Program-made: the position numbers and the translations under genes
In this document: piece after piece, positions 12,841-24,574 of the stretch
Numbering within the stretch: position 1 is the first letter of the stretch
Layout: each line of letters begins with the position of its first letter
Notes under the pieces: model-generated
Told to the model about the DNA's origin: nothing
What the model saw: the letters and a program-made list of their open reading frames with translations, nothing else
Databases searched by the model: none
Assembly: GCA_021234155.1 (NCBI GenBank)
Contig: JAJEKV010000087.1
Span: 1 to 64,000 of the forward strand
Direction: 5' to 3'
Length of the DNA stretch: 64,000 bases
Source: Isoetes taiwanensis
Taxonomy: Eukaryota > Streptophyta > Lycopodiopsida > Isoetales > Isoetaceae

Positions 12841-14529
12841 CGTCCACAAGCAGCCCCCGGCGTGTGCATGATTGTAGAGGGAGCACGACTTCGACCACGT
12901 CAAGGAGCAATGGAGGAGGAAGTGCTTCTCGAGCAGGTAGATGGAGTAGAGTCATGGTAGTTCATCCGGAAGTTAGCACTCCGCATGGTCCAGATGTTGT
13001 ATCTAGAGTAGAGCCATCCTAGAATCCCTTGTTGAACATCTTGAACCCTAATCAAGGAATCCTAGTCAAAGTTAGATATATATGATTAGGTTAAGATGTT
13101 CCTATAATGTTACCATGATATGATGTGATGTGATGATGGTTGATCATGTTTGCTCCTCTTGTATTGGGAAGGGGGGAGAGACCTAGTAACCTTACTTAGT
13201 AGTATGCTCCTAGTTTAGACCCCTTAGTTCCTATTATTATGCGGCCCGTGCATAGGAACCCACCGGCTATGGAGGCTATGACGGACTCAAAGACTACAAC
13301 AACGGGGGCTAGAGGCAATATGGAGGGAGGATCCCTCGCCGAAAGGGGGGCTATGGGGGATCCCATAGTGGGCTAGGCTTATGGTCTGGTCACTGGTGGG
13401 GTTTCAGGGCATGAGTCCGACACCTCCCCGGGCAATGGTGTCGCCGCTTCTCAAGAGCTACAAGTGTTGGCTTGGCTCTTGTTTTGGGGTTGGAGCCTGC
13501 ACTAATCGCGGTGTCGCCACGATTCTCTAGCCGCCTGCGGGAACCTTTAGACCCCTGAAGGGGAGATGCAACCCTTCCCGCCTCATGCACTGTGGAGATG
13601 CAACCTCGAGTAGTCCCGGATGGGTGATGCCATGGGATTGTGTATCCGTAAGGCTAGAGTCATGCCGTGAGCTTGATCTAGCCCATCCGCAGCATGCAAT
13701 GAGGGGCGGATGGAGTGGTCAACCCGAGCCATTTGTCATAGCCAGCCCCGCCATTGTTATGACTCGGCCTCGCTTCTATCTTGAGGCCTATCCAGCTTAG
13801 TCGACCTCCTTATGAGCTCGGAGCCACTGTAGGAGCTCTCATGTTATGGCATATGATTTTGTTCTTTGCAGCTATGGATATGTGGATGAGCTACCCTTCG
13901 AGGTGGTGTGATGTATTGTTATTGCTAGTTCTCGACGATGTTTATGCTTCATTTGGATAGGAGCCCATAGGGGAAGGGCGGCGCGAAGACACCTTTCACC
14001 CCTCCCCCTCAAGACTACTGGTGATCCCAGAGTGCGGGATAGACGGAGGGGGTCCATGGCGGGGAGGACCGGATGGGGGATTTCCGGAATATTGGCCGGG
14101 AGCCAGATATTTAATAGGGAGCGCCACAAATTTCAATATAATCTATGTTCTTCCGTGTGATGTTTGAGGTAATCGCCCTTTGTTTCTTCTTTTTTGACAC
14201 CTTTCCATTTTATCCATACAACATTTTCTACTGTGTTCCTCACAAGCACGCTTCTCCACATGTCATTCTTAGACCGCCAAACATGTCTTGTTGCATTGCA
14301 CCCTATCTAGCCTCGCCTTTATGGTCACATATCTTGCACTCAAAGTAACTGCAGCTGCACCATGGAATTTTTACCCCTTCCTCAAGATTGACATCCTCTC
14401 ATGATAGCTTTACAACAAAGTAAGGCTTTAATTTTCAAAAGGCTCTCTCGCTTAATTTGAACATCCGGATTGTCTTGCTTGAAACTAGTGAAGAATTTTG
14501 TCCGCAAAATAAGAATAGAAAACTACTTA
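12841..14529. other. No gene recognised
   Basis: About 1.7 kb between the gypsy array and the hAT MITE. ORFs at 13390-13590, 13585-13800 and 13872-14129 lack recognisable domains. Composition up to about 14.1 kb resembles the gypsy array and then becomes AT-rich. A degenerate retroelement is likely, but I cannot name it. Confidence 0.35.
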
Positions 14530-14537
14530 GTAAATGC

Positions 14538-15182
14538 CGTGGATAGGTTCAATACGCCGCACGCTTTATACTTAATAACGATGAATTGTATGATACGGCA
14601 TAAATTTGCCGATAAAACGCAAAAATACGGCAAAAAACAATTCCTGGGAAGATTTTTCGCGACGCCAAAACAACTAACCGCACAGACGCTGAATTTTTCG
14701 CTGACGCTAAACCTTCGTCGAATCGCTGCGACGCTGAAACCAAATTTTTTCGCATCGCGAAAAACAATGCCACAGCTGCACGCCGAACTTTTTATGTGAC
14801 GCTGTTTAGTTGTTTTCAAGCAGACGCGAAAATCTTCCGACGCCGGAATTGTTTTTTGCCGTATTTTTTCAACACCGCGACCGCTTTTGGCAGACGCTGG
14901 CCGACCGATAGCGTGACGAAAAAATTTTCAAGCAGACGCTTATCACGAAGCTTTCGCGACGCCAATGTCGCCCGGGCCCTTTCGCTACCGCGATTCTTTT
15001 GTATTTCGCAGACGCTAAAAAATTTTCGCACGCACGCCATTAAGGTTTCGCGCGACGCGAAGATTTTTTTTCCTAACCGACGAGGTATTTATATCGCTAA
15101 ATACGTATTTTATTAAAAAATACGTATTTTTTAACTTTATACGTCAGGAATTTTAATTTTGTACGTATAGAACCTATCCCTG
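14538..15182. mobile_element. hAT-type MITE, 645 bp, with 8-bp target duplication
   Basis: Terminal inverted repeats GGATAGGTTCAATACG (left) and CGTATAGAACCTATCCCTG (right) bound the element. The octamer GTAAATGC is present exactly on both sides (14530-14537 and 15183-15190). The right terminus read inward starts CAGGGATAGG, which fits hAT termini. The interior is rich in GACGC and TTTTCGC motifs and contains a second inverted pair (about 14628-14660 with 14823-14872), so most of it can fold back. No transposase is encoded; ORFs inside are on both strands of the palindrome. Confidence 0.85.
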
Positions 15183-15388
15183 GTAAATGCTAATGCTAAT
15201 GCTAATACCACTAGTGAAACAAATGCTAATAAATAGAAACTTAGAACTAATTGTTGATTCCATTAGCATTGCAGCTTAACCCTTAGCAAACCAAACTACT
15301 AACCAATGCTAAGATATTGGGCTGAAAGCATTGCTAATCTATAGTGGTAGGTTGGCTTTGCTAACTACAGATTTAGTGTAGTGCTAAC

Positions 15389-15525
15389 ATTGACAAAATT
15401 ACTAACAGTGGCACCAACATTAACGAAATTAGTAACATTAGCACTACCATTAACAAAATCACTAACACTGGCACTAACATCAACACAATTACTAAAAGTG
15501 ACACTAACATTATAAAGTGAGAAAC
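15389..15525. repeat. 30-bp minisatellite, about 4 units
   Basis: Units of the form ACTAACANTGGCACTAACAT plus TAACAAAATT follow each other with a 30-base period and scattered substitutions. The flanking sequence from 15190 also contains many GCTAA/ACTAA words, so the array may have grown from simpler repeats. Confidence 0.8.
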
Positions 15526-16343
15526 CTTAGCACTTTCACAAAAAATGCTCAATTATCAACCATCAATAGCACTAAAACTTGCTAACACGATAAGAACGGT
15601 AGACTAATTTGATTAGCGCACATAATTCATATTAGTATCAATACTTCAAAACTTATAAAAATACTAGTAATTAGTAAACTTGAAAAAATACTTAGTAAAG
15701 AACTTTTTTCTACAAATAGTATACCCGGCTCACATCAAAGTAATGTGTTGGATGCTTGGGATGTTTTCCTCTACCAGATCCGACGCCCTTGAAGTTAGGC
15801 AAAACTCTAATCACTTCTTGGCTCAGTGGAATCCTTTTCTTCTTCCTTCCCCAAGAGCCCATAATGCATTTTTATTCCTAATTGCAACAGGTGCTTTTAG
15901 CTTTGGAACAATTCCTTGATGAATTCCTAAAGCCTTGGCGCTAATCTTTTGCTTCCATGCCCGACCTTCCAAGTGCCATGACTAATGCCGCCCTTTTTGT
16001 CGCTAATTTGTCATTTGACCGCACTCCTTTCACATGTTATATGGTTTCTTGATGCTACCGACAATTATCGTGGAACAATCTTTTCCTTATCGACATCGCG
16101 AACCTCGTGATAACTTTGTTGTTCTCCACTACATGCCATACTTCTTTTTTTCCGGTCTCAGATATCGAACTAGTCAAATCCAAAAACACTTTTTGTGATT
16201 ATGGGGCTGTATGTTGCGTTGCTTTTTGAGTGCCCAATACCCAATCTAAATTTTCATTTGACAATCGTTGCCTCATCTTGCTTGCTCTTTTGCCTTTGCT
16301 TCTCAGAATGCCATTTCCGCCCTCCCCGCCTTCGCCATCGGGC
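15526..16343. other. AT-rich stretch, possible minus-strand gene debris
   Basis: The minus strand around 15720-15960 has a run of about 75 open codons rich in Lys/Arg and Gly, which I do not recognise. Position 16265-16345 contains a segment of about 80 bp that recurs at 23148-23225, beyond the far LTR of the copia element. Confidence 0.35.
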
Positions 16344-17040
16344 CTTTAAAACAACAGAGAAATAAGTTATGCAAGTCTAGCAATCTATTCAAAGATACAA
16401 TTGAATAGGCTATAGGCAATATTCATATCAATATTCTCCCATTAACCATTACATTCTCAACTTCAATCAATGAATATACTAGATCAATCTTCAAAATGAC
16501 TTAGGCATTATCAAAGTGTTTATCACTATCCACTTTAGAACATGGTCTCCATATCTTTAAGATATTATTCCAAACCTTAGAATTTCTACAAGTTGCTTTT
16601 TATCAGAAAGTAAAAGGCATTGACCGAAGTTGTAGCTCGGTTGACTCGTCTTCAAATGCCGCTACAGCTTGATCGGATCTTCCCCTTTACACCTGCATAT
16701 ACCAATTATTTACCCATAATCCGCCTATCCCTTCTTCATTGTTATTATAGTTCAGGATCCGCCGAGCCGAGCCGACCGACGAGCTTTTTTCCGCTTATTC
16801 TAACTGAACTTCAAACAAGTTTTCCCCCTCAATTTATATTTTCGTGTCAATATCCGCACGTTTACTATTAATAAACCTTGTCACCTTTTAGACCATGGTT
16901 TAGCCTAACCCTTTGAACTATATGGCCTTCAACAATAATATAAGTTAATCAACCCTTAACCACCATGTATCAACCCTTAGCTTTGAGCTATTTTCACACA
17001 TAGATAATCATCAACTCAAGTGTAATATACCATTATAACA
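16344..17040 (-). repeat. Copia 3' LTR
   Basis: Matches 22441-23132 over its length with few differences. The plus-strand right end is CCATTATAACA, so the minus-strand LTR starts TGTTATAATGG. The left end lacks the first few bases (TGAAGAA) present in the other LTR. Confidence 0.85.
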
Positions 17041-17340
17041 TGATCCTGCTTAACATTCCCCTTCATGTTATAATCCAAACACCAGACGTATATTTTAATT
17101 TCAGAATCTTCTTTTCGGGTAAAGGCTTTGTGAGCAGTGTTGCTAATTGCTTTGTTGTGTTCACATATACCAATTTAACTATATCCTTCCCAACTATTTC
17201 TCTGATAAAATGAAGTTCTAATTCTATATGCTTTGACCTTGCATGAAATGCTGGATCTTTTCATTGCTATGTACTTTTGTACTATCACAAAGATAACTCG
17301 TGGGTTTTGTTTTGATTGTAACCTAGTTCAATCAATAGTC
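17041..17340 (-). pseudogene. Copia RNase H, C-terminal part
   Basis: On the minus strand, in shifting frames, the conserved end of copia RNase H can be read. It corresponds to the KHIEL..HFIRE segment and the following Q-A-D/T-LL-TKPL segment, and runs straight into the polypurine tract and LTR. The upstream half of the domain is found beyond the insertion at 20450-20560, where the ASK..I stretch ends. Confidence 0.75.
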
Positions 17341-17355
17341 TTCTTTCCCACAAAC

Positions 17356-17813
17356 CACAAACCATTAACACACAACTACCATTAATATTATTAACATAAA
17401 CCATTGCATTTCACACATTTAAATTAAAATCCCCCTTAAACCCCCTTTGGTTTGGGTGCATATTCACACGGGGGGTTACTCCGGCAACGAGCTGTCGGAT
17501 GGGCATATTTGCCCTTTATTCCAAGATCTGGACCGCATATAGCGATCCTCGCTTGTGGGGTATGCATGTACAAGTTTTTGTATACCAGATATTAAGGTTT
17601 GCAAAATACTATAAGGTTTGAGAGAATGTACTTAATGGTGTTAATTTTATACATGTATTGTAAATTTTTGGGCTCTCGGCCCTCCCACGTAACCCCCGTG
17701 GTGAATATGCACCCAAACCAAAGGGGGTTTAAGGGGGATTTTAATTTAAATGTGTGAAATGCAATGGTTTATGTTAATAATATTAATGGTAGTTGTGTGT
17801 TAATGGTTTGTGG
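17356..17813. repeat. Long palindrome (foldback module), type A
   Basis: Arms of ~120 bp face each other. The left arm runs from CACAAACCATTAAC to GGTTTGGGTGCATATTCAC, and the right arm gives the reverse complement, ending TTAATGGTTTGTGG. A ~220-bp spacer separates them. It is related to the type B palindrome at 63177-63565. Confidence 0.85.
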
Positions 17814-17830
17814 TAACTAAAAAAATTTTT

Positions 17831-17845
17831 GGCCCCTTCGGGGCC
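17831..17845. repeat. GC hairpin after a T run (P-family signature)
   Basis: GGCCCC-TTC-GGGGCC, a perfect 6-bp stem with a 3-base loop, directly after TTTTT. Identical copies lie at 55399-55413 and 63579-63593, each just right of a foldback palindrome. Confidence 0.85.
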
Positions 17846-18675
17846 TTAAGGATGGTGTAGGGGTGCATGTAATATTGTGCATGGAGTTTCCTTAGTGCAT
17901 GTAATATTGTGCATATAATATCTGTGCATGGAGATTCCTTAGTGCATATGAATCATATTGTGCAAGAGGCTTTGTTAGATCCACTTCAAATTCCGTACTC
18001 TCTGTTATGTTTCTGTGGAGCAATATACATTTATTTAGATTATGCAATTTCAAACAAGCTGTTACAACTTAATGCATTAAGTTCACACTTCTGCTTCTCT
18101 TTAGAGACCTTAAATATATCCAAAGATTTCAAGGCGGTAGGGGAGTCTCAGGCCTTTCATCAGATTTCCAATATCTTTCATGTTCATGTGCTTCAAAACA
18201 ACCTGGCAAAAAAAACGTCCAACTTGTATTGCTCACATTTGCCTTTAGCATGGCCTAAAAAAGAACGTGTGTGAAATTAGGTGCTGAAAAGTAACAAGGA
18301 AGAAAAATCAAGATAAAGAAGAAGAAAAGATGGCTGGCTATCTATACCATATCCATAGCTTGAGCACTTATCAGACTTTGTTGTCTAAGAAATATAACTT
18401 CAGCATGATTGTAGAGCTCCACGCCCAAAGTGATTGAGGTCCAAGATTTGGGATATCATATTTTGGGGAATATCTTCACGCCCCGCAAAGATTTAACAAT
18501 GCCAAAGATATGTGTTATTGACTTTACGTATTAATATGCTATAATAATCAATCTGCAAACAACCTAAAAATTGGGAGGATAGAAAGCCAATAAGAAAGAT
18601 AGGTCATCGAGTAGTTAGGAAAAATTTTGCATGGTATTACCTGCTTTGAAAAATTCAAAGGGGAAAGAGGATTTG

Positions 18676-19236
18676 TAGCATTAGAGGCAATTTGAGATCT
18701 CATTTCATCCTCATAAGAATCCTCCAATAGAATGGCTACCCTCTATAAACTGCAATTAATGCAGCACCAACAACTTCATTGCTTTTGTTTTTCCCCCATA
18801 ACTTTTGATCCACTCGTCAAAATGCTGCGGCGTTTGTTGCATTTGATGCGAAATGAAAAGATCTTTCTAATGATATATGGTTATGATGTATTTCAATATG
18901 GTCATATGCATTAACCTTAAAAAAATATGATTTTTTACTTATTTCTTGTACATTTATATCAAGAAAGGTATATGAATGGTTATCATTAGATACATTTTGA
19001 GAAGACGAACCCATTGCTACAAAAAGTGTTTGAATCGGAGTTCTGGATCAAAAGTTATAATGAAAAAATGATACTACGGAAGTTAGTTGCAACTGCATTA
19101 ATTACAGGCTGCCACATAATACTGGAATGAGATACACTGGAACTCTTCTCTTATTGGACAGTTTAAAAAGCTGACGTGGCATTTTAAGCATCCCTTAATG
19201 GGACAAAATGTGATCTCATATTTCCTCTAATGATGC
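18676..19236. mobile_element. Foldback MITE inside P1
   Basis: The left side GCATTAGAGGCAATTTGAGA and the right side CTCATATTTCCTCTAATGATGC are inverted repeats. A second inverted pair lies inward, around CTGCAATTAATGCAG and ATAACTTTTGATCCA (18752-18812) against GATCAAAAGTTATAATG (19047-19063). No target duplication is clear. The superfamily is uncertain; long inner arms fit a Mutator-like or foldback type. Confidence 0.6.
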
Positions 19237-19593
19237 ACTCCGCAGTCTTCTTTGTTTGCTTCTTAAATTGTCACTGCACTTCTGATATAAATCAAGTAAC
19301 TCTTTGCAATCCTTCACGATTACAGTGCCACATTATGTTTGTCTGCATTATAGCTGTTGAACAGAAACAAAGCAACTAAAGCCAATGTGTTCAAGTCGAA
19401 TCTGCAGAGCACTGATAACTCCGCTTTCCTCCATATTGACAGCAATGGTAAACTACAAATTAGTTCTCGCTGTGTAACACTACCATCAAAGTATGTAAGA
19501 TTTCTTTGTTCGATTTCAAGAGAGGAATCAAAGAAATCATGTCCGGGGCCTGGCCGCTTTCGTCCCGCAAAGAAAAGGGATGAAACAAAAAAT

Positions 19594-19885
19594 CTCACAT
19601 TTGAAGAGATGTACCTCTCAGACGGAGTCCCGCGGCATCCGCTCAATCCGCCCCGATTGCATAAACCCTAGTTACCGCCTTTGTTGGTTTAAAGAAACCG
19701 CCATACCGAAGGTGCCTGATCTGCGCAGAGGTGCAACCTAAAAAATATCTCATTTGAAGAATTATGTACCTCAGATGGGAGTCCCCGGCATCTGCTCAAT
19801 CCGCCCCGATTGCATAAAACCCTAGTTACTCGCCTTGTTAGTTTAAAGAAATCGCCATACCGAAGGTGCCGATCTACCTTCGTGA
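19594..19885. repeat. Tandem duplication, two ~153-bp units
   Basis: Both units contain CGCCCCGATTGCATAA (19649 and 19802) and CGCCATACCGAAGGTGCC, in the same order, with several substitutions and small indels. Confidence 0.8.
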
Positions 19886-20137
19886 TGAGTCCAAATACCC
19901 CTTAACAATCGCCCAAACCGCATCAAATTCATTCGCTCGCCCAAATCCATCACCATAGATGCCCAACTTTTTTGCAAAAGCCAATCTTATTGTTAAGTTT
20001 ACTTTTGTTGACCGTCCGATCCCAACCTTCACCTCTCGGCCACTGAACCAATTAGGGCCATAATAATTTCCATACCTTGAAAAAAACTTCAAAGAAATGC
20101 ATAAACCGTTGAAGCAAGCATCCTGGGCCGCGATCAT
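19874..20137 (-). pseudogene. Unassigned protein fragment, weakly phospholipase A2-like
   Basis: An open minus-strand stretch of 87 codons contains a SRYGNYYGPNWFSGRE segment. This resembles the (R/K)YG.Y.GP.W.SG stretch of some plant phospholipase A2-like proteins. The cysteines and the HD catalytic pair expected downstream are absent. It lies in the cargo of P1, next to the conserved right terminus, which fits a captured host-gene fragment. The family call is weak; the ORF may be meaningless beyond this motif. Confidence 0.25.
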
Positions 20138-20449
20138 CCTCTCGTGACTAAAGCACTAACGCTTCCACTCCAAATCTACAAGAACATTAATTTTTTGCAA
20201 GAATGCCCCGAATGCTATCTACGAGGCTTGCATGTTCAGCCCCTAAAAAAAAAAGAGGGCTTTGTTGTGAGCCCTTGATGTTGGACCATTGAAAAAAAAA
20301 AAGCTAAATCAACGATCAAGAAATGGTGCACTCTAGATGTAACGATTAGTACATCCATTCAATACGCCATGAAATCTTAGGGAAAACCTTTGTGAAAAGC
20401 GCATAAAACACAAAGAAAACCCCTGTTATTATGCTATATATTCTTTTTA

Positions 20450-21400
20450 GAAGCTAACACAAACTGATGCATATTCAATTTCAAGACTTGACATAGTCAG
20501 TAGCATTCCCGCTTTTGCATTTCCAACTAATAGGAGCTCCCCAAGAAAGTTAGATCACCCGATGTGGATTTTCTTGTGTTAAGATCTCCTCCCCAGTCAT
20601 CGTCACAATAAGCTAGTAGTTGCAAATTTTCAGTGCTATAACTAATGCCATGATTCACTGTCCCTTTTAAATATCTCAGAACCCGTTTTGCTGCCATCCA
20701 GTGTTCTTTCCCTGGATCATTATTGTACCTGCTTGACATGTTCACTACATAGGCTATGTCTGGTCTAGTACATAGGATAAATGTACCAATTAATGACATA
20801 TAAGGCACATTGCTCATTTTTTCTCGCTCAAGACTGCTTTTTGGACTCATTTTGAACTTGCTGAGCATCCCTTCAATCTGACTCTTCTGAGTCAAGGTCA
20901 GAATTTTGCTTGCTGTATCCCTATGCACTTCTATTCCCAAATTTTTTTTAACTCACCAAGATCTGACATCTTGAATTTGTTTTTCAGAATATTCTTGCAT
21001 TGCTCTAAAATATTTATGCCATTTGCCACCATTATATTATCATCTACATAGAGTGCTATTATGCACCATTCAACTCCTTTCAAATTTGTAAAGATTACCA
21101 TCATTGACACACGGAAATCAGATTTTTAACTAACCCCCGTACACACAAAGTACATTTTCTAACTTGAATGCCTTTCCTTCAAGATCAAAGAGTTCCAAAG
21201 ATTTCAAAGTGTCCTTGATTTCATGCAAGTCTCCATTTCCTAGTTGCACATGCCCTCTTTTTACTTTTCTCAGCCTTTAAGCAATTTGGCGTAAGAGGTC
21301 ACCGCCCTCTCAAATTTTCTCAATCTATAATTATCATATTATGATCATTTGCATCATGCATTAAATGACATAATTCAAGATAACTTACCTCATCATCTTC
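20450..21400 (-). pseudogene. Copia reverse transcriptase and RNase H start
   Basis: The minus strand gives ALYVDDNIMVA (the YVDD catalytic box at 21039-21050), then KFKMSDLGEL and the long open stretch 20527-20940. That stretch has the hallmarks of copia RT/RNase H: MGIEVHRD, PYMSLIGTFILCTRPDI, RVLRYLKGT and the AYCDDDWGGD...RKSTSG block. Frames shift near 20940, so it is not translatable as one protein. It ends at about 20450, where the P1 insertion cuts RNase H. Confidence 0.85.
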
Positions 21401-21416
21401 ATTCTCGCCGTCCTCC

Positions 21417-22430
21417 TCACCTCAAGTTTCTTGAGTTAAGTCTAGAGTAGGATTGTCCTTTGGGTCCCGCTTTCCTTTTGAGCAAATGTCCCCTCGCCTC
21501 TCTACCCCGCCTTTTCCTTTTGAAATTTTGACCTCTTGGACGTGAACAATTTGAAGCAAAGTGTCCTTTACCATCACAGCTTATAACAAATGATCTCCTT
21601 CCCCGCTTTAGGACACTCAAATTTAACATGGACCAATCTTTTCTCCCACCGCTTTGGTAAATCCTTTTTTTTTTTATGTTTTCCCGTATAAAGCACTTCA
21701 ATGGATCGATCATCTTCCTCTTGACCAATTTGCTTCAAGCCAAACTCGTTCTTATCATTTGTATTGCATGTTCCTTTGTTCTAGCAATATTTCCTAGCAA
21801 AGTGGCCAGATAAGCATTATGAGACACACCGAGATAGCTAACAACCGGTATTGTTCATTAACTATTACACCAGCCCCTTCTAAATCAAAGAACTATGGAA
21901 TCAAATTTTTCAAAAACCTCTCAAGTATATTCTCCCCTCGCCATTTAGCTTTAATTTCCTCAATCGCTTTTTCTAAAACATCTATTTGAGAGGATGTTTT
22001 AGCTTCATAATTTTTTATCGTAAGACCACATTTCACTAGGGCTTAGCCCTCCGAAGTTTAAGTTTTTACAAAGAAATAATTGCTTGGGCCTCTTTGATTT
22101 TCGCACCTCATCTATCTGAATGCTTGAGGTTACCACGTAACCGCACTCTCTTCCCATGCTTGTTTCAAAGACTTCCACCAACCGTGTGGAACCTCCCGCA
22201 CTTGAGCTTGAACCAGTTCCTCCCGCATTTGTTGATCCTGCACTAGCATTAGCACTAGGACGCCTGGTTGCACTTGGGTCAACCAAATACCACAAGTTCT
22301 CAAACTCCAGAACTTCCTGGATACTTTGTTTTCAGATTTGGAAACCACTTTCTCCCTTAAATACTTCAATGGCATTAAGCAAATTTGCTCCAAATCGGCT
22401 AGACATAGTTGCTTTTCCTTGATCAGTAGC
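21417..22430 (-). pseudogene. Copia gag remnant with zinc knuckle
   Basis: The minus-strand ORF 21417-21728 carries CDGKGHFASNC, a CCHC-like zinc knuckle whose first cysteine spacing is altered, followed by Lys/Arg-rich sequence typical of gag. Upstream minus-strand frames (22005-22520) lead to the primer binding site and LTR. Several frameshifts break it. Confidence 0.65.
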
Positions 22431-22440
22431 TCGATACCAA

Positions 22441-23132
22441 TGAAGAATTTAAAACAACAGAGAAATAAGTTATGCAAGTCTAGCAATCTATTCAAAGATA
22501 AAATTGAATAGGCTATAGGCAATATTCATATCAATATTCTCCCATTAACCATTACATTCTCAACTTCAATCAATGAATATACTAGATCAATTTTCAAAAT
22601 GACTTAGGCATTATCAAAGTTTTTATCACTATCCACTTTAGAACATGGTCTCCATATCTTTAAGATATTATTCCAAACCTTAGAATTTCTGCAGCTTCTT
22701 TTATCAGAAGCAAAGGCATTGACCGAAGTTATCAGAGTTCTGCTGACTCGCCTTCAAATGCCGCTACAGCTTGATCGGATCTTCCCCTTTACACCGTGAT
22801 ACACCAATTATTTACCGATAACTGCCTATCCTTCTTCATTGTTATTATAGTTCGATCCTACCGCCGCCGGACCGACGAGCTTTTTTCCAGCTATTCTAAC
22901 TGAACTTCAACAAGTTCCCCCTCAATTTATATTTTCGTGTCAATATCCGCACGCTTACTATTAATAAACCTTGTCACCTTTTAGACCATGGTTTAGCCTA
23001 ACCCTTTTGAACTATATGGCCTTCAAATAATATAGCTTAATCAACCCTTAACCACCATGTATCAACCCTTAGCTTTGAGCTATTTTCACACATAGATAAT
23101 CATCAACTCAAGTGCAATGTACCATTATAACA
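22441..23132 (-). repeat. Copia 5' LTR
   Basis: Starts TGAAGAATTTAAAAC and ends CCATTATAACA on the plus strand. The primer binding site lies immediately to its left at 22429-22440. Confidence 0.85.
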
Positions 23133-24330
23133 TGATCTTTTTAACATCGTTGCCTCATCTTGCTTGCTCTTTGCCGTTGCTTCGCGAAATGCCATTTCCG
23201 CCTCCTCGCCTTCGCTATTAGTCACCGGATCACAAGAAGCCCTAATAAAAATGGATGGAAGGAAAGAAACGAGATCTCTCCCTCGAGAAAGGGGAATCAA
23301 CCATGCCTCGATTCTCGCTTAATTTTGAATTTCCTCTTTCCCTAATACTAAAAAAATAGTGCTAATTTGGGTGGACAAAAGGACACTAAAAAATGAGACA
23401 CCGAAGATGCAAGGACCCTGAGGACATTACCCAATCTTTGTTATCTTCCATATGAGTCTTCCTTGGTCACTCCCTTCTATTCAATGCCACCATGCAAGAA
23501 TGTAAAACCACTTTAATCTCAAACCGACAAGAAAGAGAATGTGTCGATTCTAAAGCCTTATATTTACCATCACTTTGAAGTCATCTGAGAATGCCCCGTA
23601 GCATCTTTTTTGGAGGTAGAACAAAGGTCACATGGCAACGACTTTCCAATGGCATTGCTTAGATGCAAAGCTTAGTATAACATTCTAATCTAATCATTTA
23701 AACCGAGAAAGTAACCTAGCAACTTAATCTAAAATTTTGATTGAAACTAAAACTTCTAGAGTCTCCGCGGTCATAGATAAAGATATTTGATGAACAAGTT
23801 GAACTAGAAGTTGCATTATAATCTAATCCAAACATTGACCAAATTGTTGAAATCCTATCTCCATGAATGGCCAGAATGCCGCACCAATTCAATTTGTGTT
23901 TTTAAAGATCAACTCGACACTTAATTTTGCGGGCTGGTCATAACTTCCTAAGTCAGCATAACCGTAAATGAAATCCAACGATTCTAAGGCTCTCCACGCA
24001 CAAAATCCTAGCTGGTCGCAAATGGACAACCTCAAATTGCTTCAAAGTCTCAATTCATGTTTGTGCAAACGCAAGTAAAAAAAAAATCTCCTCTCGCATA
24101 TTCTAACAAAGTGGCAAGATATCAAGGTGACAAAAATTTCGCAAAATTGGCCATCCCATAAATTGTGGAACATTTCTTTTCGCACCATGGTTACAATGCG
24201 AGATAGGCCACCCCACAATTTAACAAACACTCAATTTCGCACTGTGGTCATGGTGCGATATGCGAAGCAGGCCGATACAAATATAGAACACATACAACTA
24301 AATAATACATAATATAAGAACTAAAACTTT
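23133..24330. other. No gene recognised; contains the copia-flanking 80-bp repeat
   Basis: Position 23148-23225 repeats 16265-16345 (TGCCTCATCTTGCTTGCTCTTT and onward), so a copy lies outside each LTR. The rest is AT-rich with no coding signal I trust. Confidence 0.5.
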
Positions 24331-24339
24331 TTCATTTAA

Positions 24340-24440
24340 AAACAAGGTGTCAGACCTGGTGTTCTCCTCCGTGGAGCCGAGAGTGAAATGGCTTAAATCA
24401 CACTTCAAAGTCATGTTTTCGAAAGCATATACCGATATAT
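24340..24440 (-). mobile_element. Isolated 3' end of a Helentron-like element, minus strand
   Basis: Read on the minus strand, this gives GACTTTGAAGTGTGATTTAA, a GC-rich stem region, and the terminal CACCTTGTT. The order matches the 3' ends of H1 (30102-30177) and H2 (50094-50168). No matching minus-strand 5' end was found upstream, so it is probably truncated. Confidence 0.55.
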
Positions 24441-24555
24441 ACTTGGAATATGCCACCCACATGGATGAGGGTAAATATAATATAAATGGGCATAGGATCC
24501 GGTGAAGACCACAAGGAAAGCTATACCTCAAAGCCAATCAACTCTCAGCCTCCGT

Positions 24556-24574
24556 GATGGATGGATGGATGGAT
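24556..24574. repeat. (GATG)n-type microsatellite
   Basis: Tandem GATG/GGAT words, about five units. Confidence 0.85.

Larger units (their letters stand above)
17350..20440 (+). mobile_element. Composite P-family insertion P1 in copia RNase H
   Basis: The insert starts with a ~460-bp palindrome (17356-17813), followed by a T run and the GGCCCC-TTC-GGGGCC hairpin (17831-17845). It ends with a ~110-bp conserved terminus (20324-20434, ending CCCCTGTTATTATGCTATAT). The same start and end modules occur at 53277-57462, and the start module again at 63177-63593. The cargo in between differs from copy to copy. No transposase is visible and no target duplication is obvious. The class is unknown to me; possibilities are a rolling-circle derivative or a foldback element. 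Confidence 0.6.
16344..23132 (-). mobile_element. Ty1/copia LTR retrotransposon, minus strand, degenerate and interrupted
   Basis: Two ~690-bp direct LTRs bound an internal region whose minus strand gives, in copia order, a zinc-knuckle gag, reverse transcriptase with the YVDD box, and the C-terminal RNase H. The RNase H is cut in two by a ~3.1-kb composite insertion (17350-20440). A tRNA-Met-type primer binding site (TTGGTATCGAGC on the minus strand) sits at 22429-22440 next to LTR 2. A polypurine-type tract (GGGGAATGTTAAGCAGGATCA on the minus strand) abuts LTR 1. Protease and integrase were not recognised and may be deleted. Confidence 0.85.

Noticed and set aside
15389-15525. Regular 30-bp repeats as a CRISPR array
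   Set aside because: Repeats are contiguous without unique spacers, units are diverged, and the context is a plant nuclear genome.
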